A stretch of 64,000 nucleotides of DNA from Blepharisma stoltei (lineage: Eukaryota; Ciliophora; Heterotrichea; Heterotrichida; Blepharismidae), in contig CAJZBQ010000047.1 of the NCBI GenBank assembly GCA_914767885.1, positions 372,001-436,000 of the forward strand. Reading direction: 5' to 3'. The position numbers were made by a program, and so were the translations under genes. This document shows positions 31,924-43,858 of this stretch, piece after piece (positions within the stretch are counted from its first letter, which is position 1; every line of letters begins with the position of its first letter). Under the pieces are notes generated by a model, which was not told the DNA's origin, made no database searches, and saw only the letters and a program-made list of their open reading frames with translations.

Positions 31924-33963
31924 TTATTCAAAAGAAACCTGAAGATCATTTTCAAAGATGTAACTTCTCTGAACAAAAGGTCCGCTGAAAAGTCCATTTT
32001 CAGCCCGATAAGCATCGAGAAAATAATCTTCATCGTCTAAAGCTATTTCAGAAAGATCATCTTCAGTATGCCAAGTCACTGAAGGTGAATTTTCATTTTC
32101 AGCCATAGAGTTATTCAAATTCGTGCCTGATGTGCAGCTTGCAACTGTATTAGCATCTGATATAATGGAATGCCTAAACTCAGCTTTAACTTGTTTTTTG
32201 GGAAGGAATCTGCTGTTCGCGATGATATGGGATTCGTACATAGGAGGCTTTTCAAAGATTTCACCAGAAAATTTTATTGGCTTTCTTTTGGCTTTTTTAG
32301 GTTTTGCGACTTTTTCTGGCATTTCTTTAGATAATTCTGAGTCAGGGGTCTCTTTAGTCTCGTTTTTTGGAAGCATTTGTGAAAAATAAGGGGGATCATA
32401 GCTATTAGAAATTCAATTAAAATCTTCTTTTGTTTCTAGTTTTGAACTTATTAGATAAAATCTTTTGCAGTTTTTTCTGTTTATTATCCTGATTTCTTGT
32501 CATGCAGTTAATGAAAGCCCAAAGATGAATGAGAAAAAGAATAAAAAGAACCTTTCAATTTCTTTTATACCTTTAACAAATGAAAATAAATTTTGAGAGC
32601 TAAATGAATTTTCAAAGTTGGCAATTGGAAAATTTAAATTAATACCAACTTCTATTTTTTCAATTTCTGTATAAATTTCGATATGGTAGTTTCCTAAAAA
32701 TTCATGAAAATCAGGCTCATAGAAGATTTCTATGTGATAATAATCTCCAGGAGCAATTTCTATTCTTTGGCCACAAGGGTGAAGTTTTAATCCATGCATT
32801 TGACAGCTAATGCCATCCAAATAAATCCCTTTAACTAATGCCTGAACTTGCCCTGAATTAAATAATGTAAATACTCTACTATAGTAGAGCTCATCAGACA
32901 ATTTTTTCATTTCATCTATATGAAAATTTAAGTTTCCTGAATCTGACTCTAAGAAGCTTAACTTGTAAGAAATACCTTCTCCAGAGAGTTTTATTTCTTT
33001 GAGTAATTTAGAGCCATTTCTCATAAAAAGTGAGGCGTAGTATTTTTTTGACTGTGTCGGCTGGAAAATTACAGTCCCAACAAAAGCTACACTATGAGGA
33101 GGCACAACAACTCCCCCTCGTTTGCCTAAGTAAAATGGAAACTCAACAGATTTTTTCTCAGGTTTTTCTTTTGATATTATAACTTCATTGTAGGTATTAT
33201 TTCCATATCCTAATCCGCTCATGACTTTTCCGTATAAACTTATGTTTTCTGGTACTCGCTTGAGTTTTGAAGAATTTCTTTGTGTAAGAGTTTTTATTAT
33301 TTCAATTTCATTGTTTTTATTACATTCAGGAGTTCTTGGTAAATTTTCAAACTCATCTTCATCGATAAATTCATTCTTGCATCATTTAATATTTTCACTA
33401 AAATTTGCAGGAGCTAAAAATAACTCAATAAGCAAGGATTCATCTGAATTATTTTCAAACTCTATATTTTTCTCTATTTGATGCTCAATGTAAACATTTC
33501 CGATATCTAATTCTGAGGACTTATAATGCAAATCATCAGTAAATTCAAGCATGTCTCTAAATCTTATTGATTTTAAATTTTTTTTAAGCTTATTTTCTTT
33601 AGAATTTGCTTTGACAAATATTTTTGGAAATAAGCTAGAAGGGCTTTCAAACACATCTAATCAATAATATTTCAGTCATTTCGGCAAATTTTCAAAAATT
33701 TGATACATTGAATAATTATCTATTTCGATTTTCGAAATTTTAGCTTGTTGTTTATTGTTACATTTAATAGGATACAGCAATAATTTTGATTCATTAAGGC
33801 GAATAAAGGGTCAAGGGGATTTAGAATGCTGAGAGTTATTTGATAGATGGGGAAGTAATTTTGAAGCTCAGTGCAGTTGTGAGTAGGATTTTGCATCTAA
33901 GATAGTACTGATTAGTCAAACTAAGGCAATTATAAAAGTCATGATGAATATTTTTATTATCAT
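31924..33963 (-). CDS. TMEM131-like type I membrane protein
   Basis: ATG at 33963; TGA read as Trp at several places gives 679 aa. N-terminal signal peptide (MIIKIFIMTFIIALVWLIS). The large lumenal part contains beta-rich segments such as VVVPPHSVAFVGTVIFQPT and SGQVQALVKGIYLDG, characteristic of the PapD-like domains of TMEM131 proteins, which help procollagen and secretory cargo assembly in animals. One membrane helix lies near 32560-32500 (FFLFFFSFIFGLSL), followed by a cytosolic tail of about 190 residues with a Lys/Pro-rich stretch (KPKKAKRKPIKF) and an acidic end. Shorter than animal TMEM131. Identification rests on domain pattern, not a close match. Confidence 0.6.
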
Positions 33964-34208
33964 ATTGCATATGGAGAGTTTAAGAGAAAATATAGATACT
34001 GATAGCTTCAGATATTAAATAGTAGTATATTAAAGCATTAGCTTATTGCATTTATTTAAACAGTTGCAGACATTTTATAAAAGCATATAAGGACTTTAAA
34101 TTTATAAATTTTACCAAAGCAAATTGTACTTTAAATTTTATTTTGATTGACCATATGCAGATTAAATTCTTAATCAAATATATAAAGAAATTCTAACCAT
34201 TAATATTA

Positions 34209-36428
34209 TTAAACTAATTGAATATGGTTGCTTGCCTCAAGTTCATTGTATTTCATTAGGAATTTCTTCTCACCAGAGCCGCCATCCCCAGCGTCTAGAT
34301 TTGAAATGCACACTTCACGGGTTCCCATGCTTTTAATAGTAATCGTCTTCTTTTGATCAGGTCTCGAGCCGTAAACTAAATCAGCCGTCAAGGTCATTGA
34401 GGTGTTATTCTTCACGTCAACTCTATACTCCTCCGTTTCCTTTTTACATACGTTAATTTTGAAGATTCCATATTTAAAAGTTTCGCTGCATTCTTCTTCT
34501 CCAATTTTGGTCACAAACCAAAACGAGCAGGCAGATAATAAAGTATTCAAAGGAACCAGAACTTTGATTTCAATTGAGGTATGTGGTTTAATGGATTTTA
34601 TTCTTCTCAGAAGAAGGGTAGGAGATGAATGACCCTCAAAGTACAAGTCAATGTCCTCTTCAACATTTGATGAATGGCTTGTAATTGTAATAGCATAAAT
34701 TGAGCCTTCTTCTGGGACTACTGATTTGATTTCGAGTTCTTTACTCCCCCCCCCTTTAAATTGGAACAAAAAATTTTGTTCCAATTTAAAGGGGGTTAAT
34801 TTTTTATTTTTAAAAAAAATATCAATATAAAATTTTTTATAAAAAAAATTTATATAAAAATTTTAAAAAAAAAAATATTATCAAATTAGATCAATAAATT
34901 TTGTTTAATAAAATGCAACAAAGCAAGATATAACTAAATTTTCATTATTAGTTAATCCGCCACTATTAATTGGTTTCAAAATTATTTACACAAAAATTAT
35001 TATTTTTATTGATAAAAAAATATTAAAAAAAAAAAATTTTAGAAAATTTATCGATCAAAGTGCTAATTTTTGTTTAAATAAGATGTTATTTATACTCTAT
35101 TCTTTAAAATAAAGCAAGAAATAAGTAAAATTTTGAAATTTTATAAAGAATTCGTGTTGAATTTATATCAAAACTATTTAAATAAAAAATATCATTTTCA
35201 TCAAAATAAATAAAAATTTTTTTGAAAAATTTAAAAAAAAAAAATTTAATTTTTTTTAAAATTTAGCAATTAAGGATAATAAATTTATTTAAATAAGATG
35301 CTCTTTATACTCTCTTCTTTAAAAAGAGCAAGATATAACTAAATTTTTAATTTTAGTTAAGAAGAAACATTTAACTTATATCAAAACTTTTTAGATAAAA
35401 ATTATATATATAGTTTTTATTATAAAATTAAATTTTGTTCCAATTTAAAGGGGGTTAATTTACCAAAAACGTGGAAATTTTACCTATATTTTGTTTCAAT
35501 TTAAAGGGGGGGAGTTAGGCTTTTTGCTGCCTTTAGGTCCTTCTTGGATTTTTTCTGGGATTTCTGTATATTCAGGCTCAATCACCTCACTTAATCCTGA
35601 ATTCATTTCTTGGACCATTCTAGATATTTCGTCGAGGTCTCTATTAATTGTTCCGATTACAGCTGATCCATCTCCTTCAGCTTCCATATCTCCCTCATCA
35701 CTTCTTTCGCTGCTGAAAAGTTTTTGCAGCTGGTTAATGGTTTTAGAAGTGTTGCGGACTTGACCATAAAGACTATCAATGCTTGCTTTGAATGCCTGGT
35801 CTGAGCTTTTGAGTGAATTTAAAGCTCCCCTAGCTGATTCTTCTAAAAAGTTCTGGATTTTATGATGCAAAGCACTTTGAGGGACTTCATATGATTCTTG
35901 GAGCCTTGGGAATTTAATTTCAAACAAATTTTCTGATGCTGGGTCATCTCTATAATAAAAATGCCAAATTCCTTGCTCAGAGGTCATTTCGAAATTATAT
36001 TTTCTGCTGAAATACCGGGCTGTGCTTGAAGGCAGGATATAAAGTCCTCTAGGTATGGCATCATTGGTAGCTTCTTGGATTCTAATATCGAACAATTCTT
36101 TGGTTTCATTTCTAGGGTCGGAAGCCAGTGGGTAGACATTTTCATAACATGGATCAGAGACCGGATGCTGAGAGTGCCCATAAGCCACTTTACTTTGATA
36201 GTTAGCAAACCTATGATCCACTGTATAGCGCACAGAAAATTCACTGCTGCAGAAAGAGGCGACACTGATAGCCAATGGGTATCCGGCACAAGTAATTGAA
36301 GCAACTTGTATATCTTTATTGCGCAGGTAGTCTGCAAAAGAATTTATACGCACACTAATCTCTTCAGGAACGCTATCGAGCTTTAAGTCTTCGTCTTTCT
36401 CGCCAATAGAAATTAGAAAATATTCCAT
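34209..36428 (-). CDS. unknown protein split by a family B IES
   Basis: ATG at 36428; removing 34741-35514 (774 bp) joins GPKGSKKPKELEIKSVVPEEG, giving 481 aa. The N-terminal about 300 residues form a single unknown domain (SVRYTVDHRFANYQSKVAYGHSQHPVSDPCYENVYPLASDP..) and a coiled-coil stretch (SLKSSDQAFKASIDSLYGQVRNTSKTINQLQKLF). The last 180 residues are rich in beta strands (ITITSHSSNVEEDIDLYFEGH; FWFVTKIGEEECSETFKYG). No membrane segment. No family recognised. Confidence 0.75.
34741..35514. mobile_element. family B MITE/IES, near-copy of the one in TRM5
   Basis: Flanked by TTA (34741-34743, 35515-35517). Termini CTCCCCCCCCCTTTAAATTGG and its inverted form, left hairpin at 34748-34794, and the same three diverged core repeats, each with AGCAAGAWATAA, as the 7042 copy. 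Length 774 bp (3x258), but with many in-frame stops. Confidence 0.92.
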
Positions 36429-36600
36429 TAAAAGTTTATCAAGTCTCTACAAAATTTGAGTAATGAAATTAATTATATTTAATATTAAATAATTGAATTT
36501 TTAAATAAATCAGTGACATAGAAATCAAATTCACGATAATTTTATGGCTTGAAAAGTTTATTCTCACTCACTCTATTGTTTACTTACTTGCTTACTTTCT

Positions 36601-36960
36601 TACTCCCCTCCCGTGATTGACCAAAAAATTTTGTTTAGCCCACGAATTGGGTTATTTTTTGTTTTAAATATTTATATATAAATTTATAGTAAATTTTTTT
36701 GGTTGAAATTTAAAAAACCCCAAGTCACAAAACTTTACAAGCAAATATTTATTTATTTGTTTAAAATTAAACAGAATTAGCTAGAGATTTCATTATATAG
36801 CCCGTTCCCGGCTATAGATCGGGCTGCACGGTCTTTGCCAGGAACGGACTATACTAATTATCATTTTTCAATCAATTTTTTTTTCAGAAAATTTTTGATG
36901 GGTTTTTACTCAAAATTAAGGATTTTTCCAATGATTTCGCTCATAGAGTGGGGAGCTGGT
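36601..36960. mobile_element. degenerate family A MITE with a nested 56-bp element
   Basis: Left TACTCCCCTCCCGTGATTGACC; right GCTCATAGAGTGGGGAG. The internal core matches family A (GAATTAGCTAGAGATTTCATTA..). Intergenic. Right boundary approximate (TSD not evident). Confidence 0.75.
36796..36851. mobile_element. 56-bp TA-flanked miniature element nested in a family A MITE
   Basis: Ends TAGCCCGTTCC and, in reverse, TAGTCCGTTCC. The host sequence CATTA|CTAATTATC, well conserved in other family A copies, is interrupted exactly at a TA. GC-rich compared with its host. Confidence 0.85.
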
Positions 36961-36980
36961 TACTTAGTTCCTTAATTGCT

Positions 36981-37290
36981 TACTCCCCTCTGTGAGCGAA
37001 CAAAAATACTTTTGCTGGTTAATTGTTTTTTTAAAATTTTTACAGTAAATTTTTTCGAAATCAAAGAATCCCTTTTTGTAAAAAAATTAGTTTTATTTGT
37101 AAAATTTATGTTTAAAGTGCAAGCTGTTTAAAAATTCGGCAGAATTAACTAGACATTTAATTGCACTATTTATCATTTATATGCCAAAGTATTTATTTAT
37201 AAAAAAAATTTGTTCGCTTACTGAGGCTGGGTTTTTAGCCAAAAAAAATAGGGATTTTTACAATGGTTTTGTTCTCTCATGGAGGGAAGT
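36981..37290. mobile_element. degenerate family A MITE
   Basis: Left TACTCCCCTCTGTGAGCGAAC; right GTTCTCTCATGGAGGGAAGTTA. Only about 20 bp after the previous family A copy, in the same orientation. Intergenic. Confidence 0.8.
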
Positions 37291-37309
37291 TAGTGTTTAA
37301 AGTTATAAT

Positions 37310-37705
37310 CTTCTTCTACAGGGTATCAGGCTTAAGATAACCATTTTGCTCCAAATTATAATGTCGCAGACATTTCTACGTTCATTATTTTTATCTGATG
37401 CACGCAATCTGGAACTTCAGCGTTCATAAGCCAGCTAGAAAATATTTCAAGCCGTATTACCCCACCTAGATTTTTGACTTCTGCGTATGTTACATCTAAG
37501 AGCCCCCCTCATCAGGTATATCAAGCGGCGAACTCCTATGCTTTCTTAGGCCAATATAACTTACTCTATGCTATAAGCCATATCTGACATTGTGGATAAA
37601 GGTGCATCGAATAAACCGAACCCCATAATAGCAAAATTCGAGAAATAGGAAAAATTCTCAGAGATAACTCATTCCGTAGGTAGCCGTTTTATAATTATTG
37701 GTGCA
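37310..37705 (-). mobile_element. degenerate intergenic retroposon fragment
   Basis: On the minus strand it begins near TATAAAACGGCTACCTACGGA (about 37680-37700). It shares scattered stretches with the element at 42839-43194 (5' GGCTMCSTACGGA, TAGATAAAGG or GGATAAAGG, AACCCTATAATA). No clear target duplication. Confidence 0.5.
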
Positions 37706-38037
37706 GTTTATTCATTTATTTATTTTGAGCTTAGAAAGTAAATTTCATGAGCCAGAGAGAAATATGAGTGTATATAAAAAAATTTGGAAAATCAAATGAT
37801 TGTTTTAATTTTCAGTATTAAAATTATGTGTAGGTTTCTGATAGCAATTCTTCGCACTTATATAAAAATCCGGCCGGCCAGAGCTGCTGCATAAGTAGTT
37901 GACATAATTCAATTTTTAAAAACAATATTCCAGTTGAAGTCAACCTATAATCGCTTAAAATAGCTAATTATATACAAAGAGATCGTATAAGCCATCTTGC
38001 AAACAATTAATTCCTATAAATCTTATTTTCTAAAAAA
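37706..38037. other. AT-rich spacer
   Basis: Nothing recognised between the retroposon fragment and the TPR gene. Confidence 0.5.
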
Positions 38038-40439
38038 TTAATTTAAGTTCTTATTCAAGTTATCGATCCTGGTCTGAATTTTGTTGACAAAATCATTATT
38101 ATCTCCGTACAATCCAACGAAAAACTCTTTTCCTTTTATGAAATTTTCTAGCGCTTTTGCTTTATCTCCTTTCAACTCATAGACTTCTCCAATAAGAATG
38201 TATCCGCCTCCATAATAAGGGTGTTTGTCTCCATAAACTTGTAAATAAATATCTTTTCCCATGGTGTGGTATTCAATTGCTTTATCCCAATTTTTTAAAG
38301 CTCTATGATCAAATGCAAGATTATTGTAAGACAAGCCTACCATAAAATCTCTTTCCCCATATACAGACCTTCTGATATCTAGAGCATATTCGTGCTCCTT
38401 TATTGCAGCTTCAACTTTCCCTACCTTTCTGTAGGCATCTGCTACTAAGTCAATATAAGTTGAAGTTGATGGATGCTCTCTTCCAAGAGTTTTTGCGTTC
38501 ATATTAATAGCTTTGTTAAACTCCTCAATCGCTTCTGGTAATTTTTCCCACTTTTCATATAAAATTCCTATATGTGCATAAGTATTTGCAATGGCAGGAT
38601 GTGTGTCTCCAAGATTTCTGTTTTTTAGTTCAAGTGTCCTCTGATAAGAGTCTAACTCCCCCTCCGTAAGCGAACAAAACCATTAGAAAAATCCCCCTCC
38701 ATGAGCAAGCAAAAAAATTTTTTATCAAAAAAAAAGTTGGCATATAAGTGATAACTAGTAAAATGAAATATAAGCTAATTTTGTTTAATTGCATTTTAAA
38801 ACATAAATTTCACAAATTAAACAAATATTTGCTTTCCAATTTTTGTGAATTAGGATTTTTTTTAATTTTGAAAAAAATCTTACTATAAAATTTATGTGTA
38901 AATTTTTTAAAAAAAATAGTAACCTTTCAGTGAGCAAACAAAATATTTTTTTACTAATGGAGGGGGGAGTAAGGATTCTTGGAATTTTCCCTGGTCTCTG
39001 TATAGTAGCCCAATTGTTGACAGGCAAGAATCTAAAACTGACTCATCCTCAAGCTTTCCGGCTTCTAGTATTTGCTTAGCTTCTAACAGAAAAGTCTCAG
39101 CTTGATCATAATCTCCTTTAGAATGATAAACAGAGCCAAGTCCTGTAAGGGTCGTTGCGATATCTTCTGCACTAAGCTTTGCAGCTCTTTTGATATCTAA
39201 AGCTTTTTGGGCGAATTCTATAGCTTTTTCAAAATCTTTACTGTCATGAGCATCTGCTGACAAATTATCATAGCAAATTGCCATATCTTTTGTACTTTCA
39301 TTTTCAATGGTTTTCAATATTTCGTGAGACTTATTGAACCAGCTCTTTCCAGACCTTGCATCTCCCATCATTCTACAGTTCTGTCCAATATGATTATAAT
39401 AATAAGCCAAAGCTCTACCATTATCCCCTCCAAGCTCTTTAACAATTTCTGCACCTTTTTCGAAAGCTTCTTCAGATTTTCTTGTGTTTTTTAATTCTTT
39501 GTAGAAAAACCCAAGTCTTTTATAAAGCTCTATAATATTATCATCAGGTTTTCCTAAGCTATGCCTAATACTGATAGCGCGCTCCAAGGCTTGAATACCC
39601 TCTGTAAATTCATCACCACTCCAATGTGCTAAGCCTAAAAACTCATCTATGTCTGCACACTCTAGAGAAATTGGCCCTTTGATTTTTTCAAAAATATTTC
39701 TAGATTTTTTAAAGCTTTTGATAGCCTCAGTTGGCTTATATTTCATTCCAAAGACGTGGCCACGATTCATAAAATAAATAGCGACGTCTATATCGTTGCT
39801 TTCGACCTGTGTTTGCATAAAAGGCAAAGCTTTTTGCAAATAGTCATGTGCTTCTTCAATATTTTCAGTAAGTCTATAAACTGTTGCTATGTTATTGCAA
39901 ATTATAGCGACTTGTTTGCTAGCTTCCCCGTGCTTTTCTTTTGCTACTTCTAAGGCCTTTTGAAAGTATTTGATAGCATTCTGGGGATCTTCTATTTTTT
40001 GGTAAGTATAGGCTAGGTTCATATAGATAGCTTCGAGATCTTCAGGGTCAACTCCTTGCTGCGTCTCAACAATTTTTACTGCTTTTTCGAAATACAATGC
40101 AGCTTTGGGAAGATCCTCTTTTTCTCTGTAGGCACTACCAAGCTCATTGTAAGGAATAACTAGATCTGGGCTAGTCTCACCTTGCTCTTCTTCTAGCTGA
40201 GCTACTCTTAATTGAAGAGCTTCAAAAGACCTGGGCGCTCTAGAAAAAGATCTTGCAGGATAAAAGGAGATAAATCTTGCTTGGAAAGATATAGGAGATC
40301 TGATTTGGGAAGGTTGAAGAGATCTGGTGGTAGATCTAGAAGCTAATACTTTTCCTAATCTACACAGGGATCTGAAGACCATTTTATTATTATAATTTGT
40401 GAAAGGATATTTTGTCCTTGAATTAAATGATTTGTTCAT
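38038..40439 (-). CDS. TPR-repeat protein 1 with mitochondrial-type presequence, one family A IES
   Basis: 694 aa after removal of 38653-38969. The N-terminus is basic and hydroxylated without acids (e.g. MVFRSLCRLGKVLASRSTTRS..), typical of a mitochondrial targeting peptide. The rest is a series of tetratricopeptide repeats of about 42 residues (kinesin-light-chain/TPR_12 type), e.g. IYMNLAYTYQKIEDPQNAIKYFQKALEVAKEKHG and PNNLAFDHRALKNWDKAIEYH-like units. TPR arrays mediate protein-protein contacts; partners unknown. First of five related genes running in tandem to 51370, and the most divergent. Confidence 0.85.
38653..38969. mobile_element. family A MITE/IES in TPR gene 1
   Basis: 317 bp flanked by TAA (38653-38655, 38970-38972). 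Left CTCCCCCTCCGTAAGCGAAC and a second degenerate copy at 38696; right end GAGGGGGGAG. Excision gives KFQESLDSYQRTLELKN, continuing the TPR register. Confidence 0.92.
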
Positions 40440-40679
40440 TTAATTAATAGAATTTAGTGAGCGTTTTTATAATAATGATTATGCGTAATATATACTTCTT
40501 TATTGCTGAAATTTTAGCTGTCTTTAATATACAAATAATTTTAATTTTATATTTCAAATTTATTATTGTTTAATAATTACTTATGGACATAGAAATTATT
40601 TTGATTTGTCTAAACTAAATGCAATTTTTGAAAATTATTATATATCTTTAACTTTTTTAAATAAAGTTTTATTACGTTT

Positions 40680-43554
40680 CTAATTAGAATTTTGCTTATT
40701 TAGTTTTTGTATTTTTGCTTGGATTCTAACAAACTCTTCAAATTCTTCAGGAATGCTTGCAAAAATTAATTGAGATTTTTGAAAATTTTCGATTGCAGTG
40801 TTTTTATTCCCGATCTTCTCATATGTCTCTCCAATATATAAATAGCCCCTTCCTACACGAATATCATTATCTCCATGAGTCTGTAGATCGCTCTGCAATC
40901 CTTTGTTAAAAAATTCCAATGCTTTATCAAAATTTCCCATTTCCCTATAATCCCCTCCAAGTGCATGATAAAAACTTCCTATTTCTGGATCTTTTCCAAC
41001 AATTACTGAAGTCCTTATATCAATGGCTCTTTTATGTTCAATTGCTGCTTTCTCGAATTCTCTTAATTCAAAGTACACTCCTCCTAATATCGCTAAATAA
41101 TCAGCTTTATCTAAGTTATTGCTGCCTAAAGCTTGATCATTTATTTCAATGGATTTTTTTATATTCTCAATGCTTTTTTCGGCTTTTCCCCAAAATTTGT
41201 ATAAAATCCCTAATTTAAAATATGCTGATGCTACATCAGGATGAATTTTTCCTACAAGTTGAGACTTTAATATAATGATCCTATTTACTATAGCTTCAGA
41301 TTCTGGAAATTTCTTTTGCTCTATATATAATGCATCGAGGTATTTCAAGCAAAAAAATAATCTTTCATTATCAGAATTTTGCTGCTCTAATATTTCTTTC
41401 GCTTGCAGAAAGTATTTTTCAGATTTTTCATAATCCGTTTGATTATAGTAAGCATAGCCTAAAGCCAGCCAGTTTTGCATAAAATTCTTTGAATCCATTC
41501 CAAGGGTGTTTTTAATTTTCACTGCACTTTGGATACAATCAATGACTTTGTCAAATTCTGAATATTCATTTGCTTCAGATGCTACGAATTCATAATATGT
41601 TGCTATCTCTTATGATACACAGAATTTGGGATCTTGCTGCAGCTGAAGCCAAACCAAGCAGGAAATGAAGTCTGAGAGCAATGACATTTATGTTACAGTT
41701 GGGTTTTGCCTCCCTTGTCCGGCAATAAAGACTTCGTGTCTTCCCGAAAAAAGGCTTTTTACCCCCTAGATACCACTAATGTCGACGACGAAGGCATAAT
41801 AATACTGATATAGGCTAGGGAGTTAATCCCTAACAGAATTTAATCACTCAAGCAGCGGCTGTCAAGTCCAAAACCTGCATACTCTAAGGTCCAAGACAGC
41901 ATTAAGAACCATGCCGAAATTAGAGGAGAGATATCTTATGTGGAAATGCTGACATACCCAAGGGTTTCTCTAGCAGCTGAACTAGGAGGAAAAGCCCTAA
42001 TCAGTAATTAATGCTAATGCTATCTCTAATGATACTTGATCAGGGATCTTTTTTAGAGCTTCCAAAGATTTTGCATACAACTCTCTAGAATCTTCATGCT
42101 CATCTACTGATTTAAATTTCTCAGCAAGATCCACATAAAATTTAACTAATTCTAAGCTATTTATCCCACTTGTTTCGTTGATAGCAGCTGTTGCTTTATT
42201 TACGGTTTCTTTTATAGCATTTTTATTTCCTGTTTGTTTGTATAGCAAAGCTAATTTTTTGTAAGCATCCATATCATATATTTTTAAGCTTTCTCTTATA
42301 TTCAAAGCGCCTTGCAAGTATTTTTCAGCTTCTCTTACTTCGTTTATTTTTCAATAATCCATTGCTATTAAAACATCGACTATCGCTATTTCTAAAGTAA
42401 ATTGTCCTGAACTGCTTTTAAATATATTTCTGCTTTTTTTTCAATCTTCTATTGCCCTTCTAGGATCATTTTTGGCTGAATAAATATTCCCAGAATAAAG
42501 AAAATAAGCTGCAGCACTTCGATTATTACTGTTTATCTGTGTCTCCATATAAGGAAAGGCTGATATTAAGGCTTGCTCAGCCTTTTCTGCGTCATTAATT
42601 ATTTGATAAACTGGTATTAAGTCTATGAGGCCGCGAGTTCGGAATTAAAAGGATGGGTTGAAATATACCATCCTGCGGAATCAAACGACGCGCTAAACAC
42701 TAATTAATAAGTAAGTAGTATTAAGTCCGTCAGAGTTCATGCTACTTCTTTGCTTTGTTCACCAAACAGGCTTTTTTCAATTTTTAAAGCTTTTTCGTAT
42801 CATTCTATTGATTTTTCAGGGGAATTAGATGCTAGTAACTATTAGATTTAATGTGTGTTCTTTCTTCAGCAAGATAATTTAGGCATGCATAGGTGCACCT
42901 TTTAAATCCATATTGCAAGCATTCAAAAGATTCACCATAATGGCGGGAATACTTCAGTACCGCGCGCTTGACTTGCCATAAACTGACTCCAAAAAATATA
43001 TTGGGCATAAGGTTCACCCTCCTTAAGTGTGCCAGGCAGTGAAGACAATATGTCTCTTTTATTCCTTGAGCCACCGAATTGGCATTGTAGATAAAGGCCG
43101 ACATGTAAAAGAGAACCCTATAATAATAAATATTGCATAAGAGAAAGGGTTTTTTAGACAACACTTCCGTACGGAGCCATTTTATTATTGCAGTGGATTC
43201 AGATGCACGATAACAATCCCCTAAATTAAGAAAGCAATTTCTAAGATCAGCATTATTCAGTTCAAGCTTATTTTCAGCGATTTTGGCTGCTTTTTCGTAG
43301 TAAACTGTAGATTGATTCAGATCTCCTTTTTCCTTATAAGATGATCCAAGTAGATTATATAAATCCATTAAGACCTTTGCATCTTGATCTTTTTCGGCCA
43401 GAGCAGCTTTAGATAAGAGATCATCAATTGAGTTGGCTTGCGAAGAAAACAGTCGAGTATTTTGATAATTGACAAATAAATATCTTTTATTGGTGCTTTT
43501 GAATTGGTGGCTCAAAGCTAAGCCTTTTGATATTTTGTTTAAAAAGCGAAGCAT
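40680..43554 (-). CDS. TPR-repeat protein 2, carrying three retroposon insertions
   Basis: ATG at 43554 (MLRFLNKISKGLALSHQFKS, basic presequence). After removing three insertions (42821-43194, 42614-42717, 41602-42018) the frame reads through to TAA 40680 as 659 aa, the same length as the intact neighbours. Junctions are LGDCYRASESPEKSIEWYEK, TLTDLIPVYQIINDAEK and VSLEIATYYEFVASEA, all matching the paralogues. TGA is Trp at SIEWYEK, MDYWKIN and IEDWKKS. Whether it is functional depends on removal of all three insertions in the soma. Confidence 0.8.
41619..42018 (+). mobile_element. retroposon-like insertion in TPR gene 2
   Basis: Flanked by 17-bp near-identical duplication GCTATCTCTTATGATAC / GCTATCTCTAATGATAC (41602-41618, 42019-42035). 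AT-rich tail TAATCAGTAATTAATGCTAAT at the right. Copy offset 417 bp (3x139). No open frame recognised. Confidence 0.85.
42624..42717 (+). mobile_element. short (~94 bp) retroposon-like insertion in TPR gene 2
   Basis: Flanked by GTATTAAGTC (42614-42623, 42718-42727), with looser similarity beyond. GC-rich start CTATGAGGCCGCGAG and tail TAATTAATAAGTAAGTA. Probably a 5'-truncated copy. Confidence 0.75.
42839..43194 (-). mobile_element. retroposon-like insertion in TPR gene 2, AAAATGGC start
   Basis: Diverged duplication GGAATTAGATGCTAGTAA (42821-42838) / GGATTCAGATGCACGATAA (43195-43213). On the minus strand it starts TAATAAAATGGCTCCGTACGG and ends ..CACATTAAATCTAATAG. The divergence of the duplication suggests it is older than the one in the AGC kinase. 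Confidence 0.75.
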
Positions 43555-43858
43555 TAAATTTCATATTTAATTGGTATTTTAAATTTTATTATGTTTAATT
43601 ATTGATTATAGATATTGATTTTATGATTAATATAATTATAGCTAAGTATAAATTTTAATAATTAATTTAGAGCTAATATAAGTTAAATTAAGATTCAATT
43701 TATAATGGCTTCATAAAAGCATAAATAAGTGTTAAAAGCTGTATATTTACGAATAATGAATTTTTTTATATAATAAAAAATACTTAGTATAAAATTTTAT
43801 TGTTATAATAAGCAATATAAAAAATTTTATAATTTATTGGGCGAATAAATTTGAATGA

